DNA of 64,000 nt from Craspedostauros australis (lineage: Eukaryota > Bacillariophyta > Bacillariophyceae > Mastogloiales > Achnanthaceae). The stretch lies in NCBI GenBank assembly GCA_026770025.1, contig JAMXDE010000017.1, positions 558,001 through 622,000 on the forward strand, read 5' to 3'. The position numbers and the translations under genes were made by a program. Under the pieces are notes generated by a model. It was not told the origin of the DNA, did no database searches, and saw only the letters and a program-made list of their open reading frames with translations. Below, piece after piece: positions 50,452 to 59,800 of the stretch (its first letter is position 1; every line of letters begins with the position of its first letter).

Positions 50452-53420
50452 ATGATAGTGCGATGCTCATTCCGCACGGTGCTGCCATGGCTGCTGCTGG
50501 CGACGCACGCTCACGCGTGGACGTCCCTGCCGCAGAGAACAACTGCAACGACTCTGTCGTCGTGGATGATGCCGCGAAGCACCACCGCGCTGCTTGCCAA
50601 GAAGGGCGCCAATGCCAAGGCCGCCGCGTTGGAGGCCCTCGATGCCCTGGATGAGATAGATGCCGATGTGCCGCTGTCCAAGAAGGAGCTCAAGGCGTTG
50701 GAGAAGCAGAAAAAGAAGGAGCAGAACGTGGAGGCGTCTGCCGGCAAGCCCATGTCCAAGAAGGAGAAGATGCTGGCGCAGGCGTTGGCCATGGAAGAGG
50801 CGGACATGGCGGCCGCAGCGGGATCATCGGACGACAGCGAGGACGAGCCCAAGCTCTCCAAGAAGGAGCTCAAGGCGCTCAAGAAGAAGCAGGAGAAGGA
50901 GGCCGCGAAAGCTGCTGCCAAGGCCGAGAAGAAGCAAAAGCGACAGCAGGAGCTGGAGGAGGCCGAGGGAGCCGTTGCCAACGGTGCCGCCACCAACGGC
51001 GAGGCCGCCGCCACCACTGCCGCTCCCAAAAAGCTGTCGCTGGAGGATAAGATCCGCAAGGAGCGTCCTCCACCGCGCATCCGCGTCATGGAGAGCTCCC
51101 AGCCCGGATACACCTCCTTGCGTCTAGAGAACATCGGCGTCACGTTCCGCGATCAGGCCGTCCTCAACGACGTCACATGGGGAGTCCAGACCGGCGACCG
51201 CATCGGCCTCGTCGGTGCCAACGGTGCCGGCAAGACGACGCAGCTGCGCATCCTCAACGGCGAGCTCGAACCCACCACGGGCGACGTCGTCAAATCGACG
51301 CAGGATCTGCGCGTCGCCATGCTGCGTCAGGAATTCATCGAGGAGCTCACGCCGGAGCGCACGCTCAAGGAGGAGTTCATGAGCGTCTTCGTAGAGGAGA
51401 ATGCCATCCTGGCAGATCTCAAGCAGACCGAGAAGGACCTCGAGACCATGGATGCCGAGGATCCAGAGCGTATGCAGACCATCCTCGATCGTCTGCAGGA
51501 GCTGCAGAACCGGGCCGAGGATAAGGACGTCTTCGCCCTCGAAAGCCGCGTCACGAAGGTTATGGACGTCATGGGATTCATCGAGGATGAGGCCGACGAT
51601 CTCGTGGCAAGCTTTTCTGGTGGTTGGAAGATGCGTATCGGTCTTGGAAAGGTCCTTCTCAAGGATCCCAACGTCCTCTTGCTGGGTGAGTTCGTCGATT
51701 ATGTTGGTCCATCCATTGTGCTGTTCATTGTGCTGTTCACTGGCTGTACCGCTCGTCAATTGCTCGTCTATTGTTGGGTATGAGAGAACGAGTTTTGAAT
51801 GTTCTGTCCGCAGAGATGGAATGGCATGTTTTAAATCTCCACTCCCACAAGCGCAAAAACTGCAGTTGCTTCATTCACGTGCCCTCTCACTCAATCTGCT
51901 TTGTATCATCATCGCACTTCTCATCTATCCCTTTTCTTCACAACGCAACAGACGAACCCACCAACCACTTGGATTTGGAGAGCGTGGAATGGCTGGAGAA
52001 TTTCCTCCGCAGCCAGAACATCCCAATGATCATCGTCAGCCACGACCGTGAGTTCTTGGACCAGGTTTGCACCAAGATCGTCGATGCCGAGGGTGGAGTT
52101 TGCACAGAGTACGACGGCAACTACTCCCGCTTCCTCCAGCTCAAGAAATCACGCATGGATTCCTGGCAGGCGGCCTACGATGCGCAGGAGAAGAAGATCA
52201 AGGCCGAGAAGCAGTGGATTAACAAGTTCAAGATCAAGCAACCCCAGGCCGCCAAGCAGCGCAAGGAACGTCTCGAGAAGCTCACCAAGAGCGAGGACTA
52301 CGTCAAGAAGCCACCCTTCGTCGGAAAGCCATTCAGATTCCGCTTCCCCGACGCGCCGCGATTGAGCCCCGAGGTCGCCGAAGTGGAGCAAATGTCGCAT
52401 TCGTACGCCAACGAGATTTCGCAGAACCGCCTCTTCGACAACGTCGACCTCTTCATCGAAAAGGGTGACCGCATCGCCGTCCTGGGCCCCAACGGATCCG
52501 GCAAGAGCACCCTGCTGCGCCTGCTCATCGGTCGCGAGCAACCCGACAGCGGCTCGGCCAAGCTCATCGGTGCCAACGTCGTCATGAACTACTTCGAGCA
52601 GAACCAGGCCGATGCCTTGGATTTGGACAAGACGGTCTTGGATACCATCCAGGGCGCCAGCAACGGTCAATCCTACAACGAGCTGCGCGCCTTGCTGGGA
52701 CAATTCCTGTTCAAGGGCGACGCCGTCGACAAGAAGGTGGAGAACTTGAGCGGAGGAGAGAAGGCCCGTCTCTCCTTGTGCTGCATGATGCTGCGACCAG
52801 CCAACCTGCTCATCTTGGATGAGCCGACGAATCATTTGGGTACGTTCCCGTCTTGTGCAACTGTTGTTTTGCACACGTGTGTTGATTGCTCCTGCTTGCT
52901 TGCTGGGTGTTTTGTGATGCGGTGTGTGTGCACCATACAGTAGATACTGTTCCGTACTGCGATGTTCCGTGCTGTGCCTGCCACCAACAACGCGACGTCA
53001 CATCTCATCCATTTCGTCTCACACTCGGCTCCAAAATCCTGGACAATTCCATCTCCCTCACCTACAGACATCCCTGCCAAGGAGATGCTGGAGGAAGCTC
53101 TGCAGTACTTTGAAGGATCCGTCATGATCGTTTCGCACGACCGTTACTTCATCTCCAAGGTCGCCACGACAATCGTCGCAATCGAAGAAAAGAAATTGAC
53201 CAAGTACCAGGGTGATTACAAGTTCTACCTGGACCACAGCAAGTACGTGAAGGAGAAGATCGAAGCACGGCATGTGAGCGGCGTGGATCGTATCGGTGCC
53301 GCCCCCATCGTCGATTTGGAAACCTTGACCAAGCCCAAGAAGAACTTCGGTGGATCCAAGAATTCCCACATGGTGACGAGGAAGGACAAGGGTGTCAAGA
53401 ACGCCAAGCGACAGCGATAG
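50452..53420 (+). CDS. ABCF: ABC-F ATPase, plastid-targeted translation factor type (3 exons)
   Basis: 824 aa. Exons 50452-51685, 51952-52839 and 53068-53420; introns of 266 and 228 bp, both GT-AG and both phase 1 within Asp codons. The presequence LPWLLLATHAHA|W is a signal peptide with an aromatic residue after the cleavage site. Residues 50-210 are Lys/Glu/Ala-rich coil with a repeated LSKKELKAL unit. Two ABC cassettes: Walker A GANGAGKT (255-262) and GPNGSGKS (590-597); signatures FSGGWKMR and LSGGEKAR; Walker B plus linker LLLDEPTNHLD twice. No transmembrane segment. The P-site-tRNA-interaction-motif region (about 470-550) is Lys-rich. DIPAKEMLEEAL resembles plant ABCF5 types. Likely acts on stalled plastid ribosomes, as EttA and Uup do in bacteria. 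Confidence 0.93.
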
Positions 53421-53687
53421 TAGGTTCAGAGGCAGCCACCCGCGATTTTATTTTAGAGATTGCAGAATCATTGCATTGCATGATCCTCTATTGCACTATC
53501 TGTATGGTATGTGCCCATACATTGCGTGGAGTTCATTTCTCAGCAGGCGTTGTCGTCGTCGCTAGGTTGCCTTTCAGATTCATTGTTGCGCGGAGCTGCT
53601 TGGGCTTGGGTACATTGACGGCCCACACTATCCGTACTCAACTGTACTGGAAGTGTGTTGCGCCCTGCGGATGTTACCACTTGAATG

Positions 53688-54620
53688 TCACCATTTGGTT
53701 CTAGCGGCAGTGGAGAATGTGCCCAAGATGAGGTACTCGGAGCCAGGCAACCAACCAGCCGATTCCTTTCCCTTGATCACCAACGATCCCGTCGATGCGA
53801 TCTGCACACCGTTCGATGCCTGCGGTGACTGCGGCGGTGGCATCTCTCGCTCAAGTCGCATCTTCTTGGACATGAGTAATTCCAGCTGCTTGGATTCGTC
53901 CACCTGCTTGGGCAGGGACAGTATCCGCTCCATGACGCTCTGATTCTCCCTCCGCGACCGGCTGCTCCGCGTCCGCTCCATGAAGTTCTCCATCTCCGTC
54001 ACCGTCTCCTGATACTGGTCCTTCTGCACAGCCACATCGCCGGGTCGATCCCACACACCCGTCGTGAAAAATATCCTCGTGTTGGGAAGAATCTCCACAT
54101 CCCTTCGCTTCGCTCCCGTCTTGCAATCCAACCAAAACCGCAGCAACCCTTCGGGACACACCGCGGCTCCATTCTCATTGCGCACGTCGCCATTGGGACG
54201 CTGGATGCACCACCCGCCGCCGCCGAACGTCACGGCCTCTTGTCCGCGTTCCGACACGAAGGTGCACGTCGGCGTGACGACGTCCAATTCGTACGTGAGC
54301 TGCGAGGGCCCCACGAGAATCTCGCTTTCGCGCGATGGCACATCCGTGAATTGGATGTCGAGATCCAAGCCCAGCCGGGCACCCGATTCGGCCCAGCCGG
54401 GGTAACGTTTGGGCATCCATGTGCCAGGCTGGAGACCCACATCGAGTTTGACGTTCCAGCGCGTGTTGGCGAGCAGGGAATTGGCGCTCAATGCATTGGA
54501 TCTCGTGATGGCGATGAAGCTGACGATGGCTGTTAGCATCCGTGCGTACAGATGCATCATCGTGGTTGCTGTCGCTGATGAAGTTGCCGTTGTCATTGTC
54601 ATTGTCATTGTCATTGTCAT
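53688..54620 (-). CDS. Predicted secretory or plastid-routed protein, unrecognised family
   Basis: 310 aa from ATG 54620 (MTMTMTMTMTT); a later Met-Met (MMHLYARMLTAIVSFIAI) is an equally good start just before the hydrophobic signal segment. Cleavage is possible near SNALS. The body has a dense conserved-looking core: VKLDVGLQPGTWMPKRY, LGLDLDIQFTD, EILVGPSQLTYELDV, GGGWCIQRPNGDV, LLRFWLDCKTGAKRRDVEI, IFFTTGVWD. A basic/acidic helix (TEMENFMERTRSSRSRREN) and an SLVIKGKESAGWLPGSEYLI tail follow. I recognise the style of a heterokont plastid protein but cannot name the family. Intronless; it converges on the ABC-F gene. Confidence 0.8.
   Translation of the reverse strand: MTMTMTMTMTTATSSATATTMMHLYARMLTAIVSFIAITRSNALSANSLLANTRWNVKLDVGLQPGTWMPKRYPGWAESGARLGLDLDIQFTDVPSRESEILVGPSQLTYELDVVTPTCTFVSERGQEAVTFGGGGWCIQRPNGDVRNENGAAVCPEGLLRFWLDCKTGAKRRDVEILPNTRIFFTTGVWDRPGDVAVQKDQYQETVTEMENFMERTRSSRSRRENQSVMERILSLPKQVDESKQLELLMSKKMRLEREMPPPQSPQASNGVQIASTGSLVIKGKESAGWLPGSEYLILGTFSTAARTKW
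54597..54620 (-). repeat. Hexanucleotide repeat encoding Met-Thr units at the start
   Basis: Four ATGACA units on the minus strand encode MTMTMTMT, so several in-frame ATGs are stacked at the 5' end. Repeat-length change would shift the N-terminus but not the frame. Confidence 0.8.
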
Positions 54621-55324
54621 TGGATTGAATGAATGAATGCTGCGAGAGCGGCTTGTTCCTTGCCTCTCTTCAGGATTCGAATTCAACCAAGTCGAGCGAT
54701 GCACAAATAGGAGATGCTATGCTATTCTGCCAACACAAGTTCTGATAAGAGGATGGAGATTGAAACACAGTAGAACACGAAGGGGAAAGAATCTTCGTGA
54801 TGTGCTTTATGCTGCCTCTCTTGGAAGAAGATCGCAGCACCAGATGATTGTGGAAGGAAATGATGACGACGACAATCACCCGCGATGACAACGAAGATGT
54901 TCTCATTGAGCAAACACGAGGAAGAAACACGATCGTGGCAGTCGTGCGTCAGCCACGAGACGTTCCACGATCAGAAAGATACCCTTCGCCAACAAAGGTT
55001 AGCTCGCAGGCCACGTCTCCAATGTCCAAGCACAAATAGCCTCTGCTACAATAGCTGAGAGGTCATGCATTCTGACTCCCGTTGCTCTACACAAGGTATG
55101 CTTGTTATTAGACTCCGCACAGTCGCAAGCTATCAGTACAAGTCAAAGTGTTGCAACTGGAGTACTCGTAGTAGCATTGTCAAGTACGCATAGCTCTTTA
55201 TTCATTCAGTTAGAGTAGTATGCTTGCATTCAACGGTGTGATGATACTCTCTCTTTAGCTGCCCGCTCTTCGGCCATGAGAGTAGACTGCTTCAGACCCT
55301 CGCGCATGCTCATGCGCATCAGCT
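54621..55324. other. Intergenic region
   Basis: 5' flank of the minus-strand gene at 53,688-54,620 and 3' flank of the DUF1275 gene. No supported gene. Confidence 0.5.
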
Positions 55325-56236
55325 TCAGTCTTCCTTGCCGTACTTGTCAGCAAATCGCCCATACAGACTGCCGATCAAGACGTACAGTGCCGCCGAGAAG
55401 TAGAGTCCCATGCTGCCGTAGGTCTTCGTCACGTCCCAGCTGACGTACCCGCCCAGCCAAAAGCTGACGGCCAATCCGACGAAGACCTTGAGTTTGAAGA
55501 GGTTGGCGTTGTTGCCGCGCAGGACTTGTCCCAAAAATGTGCCGATATCGCTCGTGATGCCGGTGAAGTGGGACGATCGGCAGAGATTCTGCGTGAAGGT
55601 CGACGTGATGGAGTTCTGGATGCCGTTGGCCACGGCGGCCAGCAGCATGCCGGACTCGACCGTCTTGGCGCTGTGGTTCAATCGCCCGCCGGCGATGCAC
55701 AGTAGGATGGCGCCGATGCCGAAGGACCAGGCGAAGGGACCTGATGCGACTTCGAACGGCACGGGGCTTGGATTCAGGAGGCCGGAGATCATGGAGCCGG
55801 CCAGGAAGCTCAGGATGACCTTGGTGAGGAACACGAACTGGGCCGTGTTGCCGGCAGCAAGGCCCAAGGCGCCGTTGGTGTACGACGCGGTCACCGCGGA
55901 AACGGCCTGCTTGGTCTTGTCGGCGGCGGCGAGTCCGGAAAGGCAGCAGCCGTTGACGAATCCGGCGTTGAATGCCAGCGCGATGCCGAGGGCGACGGCG
56001 GCCTTCGCGGTCACCTTCCTCGACTTCGTCACCTCGACTATTGCTCCTCCCGTGCGCTTTCCCACGACGACATCCCAACCGCCTCGCGGGGGCATGGAGC
56101 GGACTGTCGCATCGATGGACGATGGTGTTGGCAGGTGAGAACGGATGGTACCTTCCTTCTTGGCGGTGGCGCATCCGGCCAACGTCGCCAGCAGCAGGAT
56201 GCCTGCGATGCCTGTATTTCGTCTTGTCATCATCAT
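55325..56236 (-). CDS. DUF1275 (YoaK-like) multi-pass membrane protein
   Basis: 303 aa from the triple ATG (MMMTRRNTGIAG); the frame is open for 52 more codons to another Met pair, but those residues look untranslated. A hydrophobic N-terminus (GILLLATLAGCATA) suggests a signal peptide. About six membrane segments follow: VALGIALAFNAGFVNGCCL, VFLTKVILSFLAGSMISGLL, FAWSFGIGAILLCIAGG, MLLAAVANGIQNSI, FVGLAVSFWLGGYVSW, MGLYFSAALYVLIGSLYG. Family motifs: GFVNG; TNGALGLAAGN; GIQNSITS; and SSHFTGITSDIGTFLGQ (the R..H.TG..TDIG block). Biochemical function of DUF1275 is not established; transport is often assumed. Intronless. The 3' end of LINE-B lies about 450 bp upstream. Confidence 0.9.
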   Translation of the reverse strand: MMMTRRNTGIAGILLLATLAGCATAKKEGTIRSHLPTPSSIDATVRSMPPRGGWDVVVGKRTGGAIVEVTKSRKVTAKAAVALGIALAFNAGFVNGCCLSGLAAADKTKQAVSAVTASYTNGALGLAAGNTAQFVFLTKVILSFLAGSMISGLLNPSPVPFEVASGPFAWSFGIGAILLCIAGGRLNHSAKTVESGMLLAAVANGIQNSITSTFTQNLCRSSHFTGITSDIGTFLGQVLRGNNANLFKLKVFVGLAVSFWLGGYVSWDVTKTYGSMGLYFSAALYVLIGSLYGRFADKYGKED

Positions 56237-56700
56237 GGTTTGCTTGATGTTGTTTGTTGTTGATGTTGCTTGCTTGATGTTGTTTCTCTGGATTTGTGAC
56301 AAGAGGCGCGTGACAAGATTTGGAACGACTTGTGCGCGTTGTTGATGATCCGAGAAGAAAAGATACGTTTTGGATTGGTGTCGTGACATCATCTGGTGAC
56401 ATCATGATGGGATGTCACATCTGCCCGCTGACGTCATATGGGTTCTCATGTTGAGAAACTTCCGCTCGCGACACGAAAGTCCCTTCCCACCACTCCGCGT
56501 CCAGCTGTCTCGAAGGCTGGGTGGGGATGGAGTGCTCTATCCACACCCAAGCGATGCTCTCTTTGCAGACCACTAAACAGGCAGCCGCACGAGTATCATA
56601 GCGGTACCTTTTGCTTTGGTTGATGTAGATTGTGATCGCCTCTCTCCTGGTAGCGAGGTGCTTCGCGCTAACATACATTTTTCGTCCTCCAGTGATCTCT
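56237..56700. other. DUF1275 promoter region up to the 3' end of LINE-B
   Basis: About 460 bases without a gene. The 3' border of LINE-B is not sharp here; its 3' UTR probably ends between about 56,700 and 56,760. Confidence 0.45.
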
Positions 56701-56810
56701 GCTCAAGATGATAATAACTCAGTGATTACATTAGGAATGTGCCTGTAGGCTTTACCCTCGCCGCCACCGGCCCCTTAGGACCGTGCTTTGAGCGAGCTGT
56801 CGGATGCCTC

Positions 56811-59800
56811 CTATGAGCCCAGCCCTAGCCACGACGCCATTGCCTGCCGTTCAGCCTGCATTGTTCGTGACCGTCGCCGCGCTTTCACCGTTGCTTGTAC
56901 GGCTATCATAGAATTCACCCACTGTCTCATCTGCTCTTCTGTGCCACTTTCGACGATACGACCTGCACGGAGTAGATGAAGCTCCGAATCGTTCATATCC
57001 TTGCTCGCGCTTTGAAGAAGGCGCTGGACCTGTCGCCGCAGATCCCGCATTGTCGGGTGGTTCTCTTCGTCGTGTACTTTGGCATTTCGTGCCAACCACA
57101 CTTCCCAAGGCACCTTCCATATCCATCGCACCACCTCTCTGGCCCACGCCGCCGCGTCCGGGTATCGGCACTCGTGCGTTTTCATCCACAGCTCTTGTTG
57201 ACGAATCCAGTCTTTGTGCAAAAATCCCAGCAGGAGCGGGTACCAACCAACGGTACTTTGGGCGTCCGATGAACGCGCGTTCCTTCTCCATTTCACCAGG
57301 CCCACTCTCATGTTGCTCACCAGGCGAGGAGACGTTCCGATCTCCAGCATACGGCCCACGAGGCCGTCCGTGGCTTCTTTCCATGCGCCCTGGTGTTCCG
57401 AGCATTTCAGTACGTGTTGAGTCGTCTCCTCCTGGTTGCAGAACTTGCACTTGGATGAAGGCAGTTGCCCCGTCTGGAACAATTTCCGGTTGACTCCAAC
57501 AAAACCCGATGCCCATTTAGTGATGAACGTCGTGGAGCTTCGATTGGACTTGGACTTGCGCGCCAATCTGTAGGTTTGCCAGTCGACCTGGCGCAGCTGA
57601 GTGGGGTTCCATTTGAACTTCGAAGACCAGTACTGCATTGCCGAATTGGACTGTAGTAGCTCGTTAATGGCATCAGGATCCACATGGGAGTGATCACTGC
57701 CGCGAAGTCGTATGCGCCACCGAACGGTGTCAGTGGCCCACTGCGTGTTGTGGGGCCGTGATATGGTGGTTTCCCAAAATTGTTTGGCTCTCCGATCGAC
57801 TTCCACGTTGAGCTGCTCGAGCAGAGTTAGCTTCTTCCCGGTGTCGTCTTGGTGGCCTTTGACCCATTCCCATTTCAATGATGCCGGTATCTCATGTCTT
57901 AGCATCTGAATCTCCGTGAGAATGTCCCAATCCTTCTGACTGGGCCGCAGATCGTCCTTTTGCGCCTGCGTGAGCGCCTGTTTGCCGTCGAGCGCGATAG
58001 TTACAACCGCGCTAGGTAGCAGCCCAGGCATAATGCTGAGCATAGCAAGCGATGCCCAAATCCCTGCCAGCTCACTGCGGTAAGCACTTTGGACGGTCGG
58101 GGGCCCTGGGACAAACGTGTGGCAGTAGATGTACCGCTCGGACTCCGTGTCATAGGCTGTAGAGACCGATGTGCCGCGTTGGTCCTTGAATGACCCGTCG
58201 CTCACCATCACTAGAGTTCCCCGATTCGCTGCTCTGGCCGCTTCCTGAAGGGACATGGCTCCTCGCATATCTTCGAACGGGAACGGAGCGTCAGCGGGCT
58301 CGTCTGGGACGCTTGAGAGACCAAGGTGCCCATTCCATTCGATACCCTGCTCCGTGACTACCACCGAGACGCGTTTGGCTCCCTCGGGGATTTCCGCGAC
58401 GGCTCTTGTGCGGGTGTATTGCTGTCGCCGCGTGCGCCGCCAAGGATTCGGTAAGTATTGCAAGAATGGAGAAACGGATATGTCAAAGATATCATCCTGA
58501 TAGGGAGCTTTCCACCACCGCCAAGATCCGTCGTCGCGTAGCCATCTTCCAAGCGGCTGATGTAGAAGAAGACCGTGAAAGCACAAGGACTTGCACCATC
58601 GTTGCCATTCTCTCCACCACCCACTCGGTAACCGTTTCGGCTGTCGCGCCCACGGCTGGGGCGTACTCGACTCAAAAGTTCCGTCAAGTACTCCTGGCAC
58701 GATTCTGGTGCCGTCGGCTGACACAATATCTGAAAGTCGCAGGACTCCCATCTTCTGTCGTATCATGTTGAGATGATACAGCTGCGCCCCTTTCACTCTC
58801 TGGCGAATCCACAGGTCCATTAGGAAAGCGTCGCCTTCCCGCTGTGTTTCTCTCGACTCCGTCGTTTCGATCACCTCTATGCCGGTGCCGTGAAGCTGCC
58901 GCCATAGACCTGTGATCCAGCAAAGGGTTGCGCAGTGACCGAGAATTCCGAATGGATACTGAAACAACGAGCCACCGATTCCGAGCTCCTCCTTCAGGGC
59001 CTGGACCGAGCACTTGAGCATTTCGCCTGTTTGTGTTCCTCGGTGCACTTCATCAAAGACAAGGCGGATTTGTGCTATCAACTGGGAGTTGGCGGGATTC
59101 CTGATTCCCAACCCTCCGAGCGACTTTGTTCCGTACACCAAATCTCTCGGCATAGTTCTAGAGCAGCCCATCTTGGGTAGCGCGGCCAACAAGGCCGGGG
59201 CCATTATGTATCTCCACTCACTCGGGGTGAGCTGGACGAGAGGCATAGCGTACTCGATGGACTTCATGAACCGCAGTGTTAAGGCAGATCGGGCATCTTC
59301 CGGGGAAATCTGCGCCGTGCGCATCCTCCCTCCAAAATCCTCAGCCTTCTTCCGCATAGCTTGAACTTGCGAGTCGCTGTCGCCGTCGAAGTCAATAAAC
59401 ACCCCCAGGGTGAACAAGGGTTGGTCCATCGCCCTTCGTGGGATGTCGGCGCTTCCTCCGTGGCCGTCGTCGATCCGTATGTCGGTACCGCCGTTGGCGT
59501 CGTGCCACTCCCATTTGTCTTTGTCGAACCGGGGTTGCATGGCCCACCATGCGGACTTCTCTGGCACCAGAGCACCTCCAGTGACCCGTAACAAGTTCCC
59601 CCAGTCGAGTATGATGCGTTTGAATGCTTCCGTATCGGCTGAGTCCTTCCGGCGTCGCTCAAGTCTGACCAGGTCAGTGTCGTCGACGAACGCCGAACCC
59701 AGGATGGGCAAGGCTTCACCGGATGGGCTTCTGAGAGAGAACGAGTGGCCCAACCTTGTCATGGCCTTGAACAGCACAGAGCTGATCACGGCCCATATTG

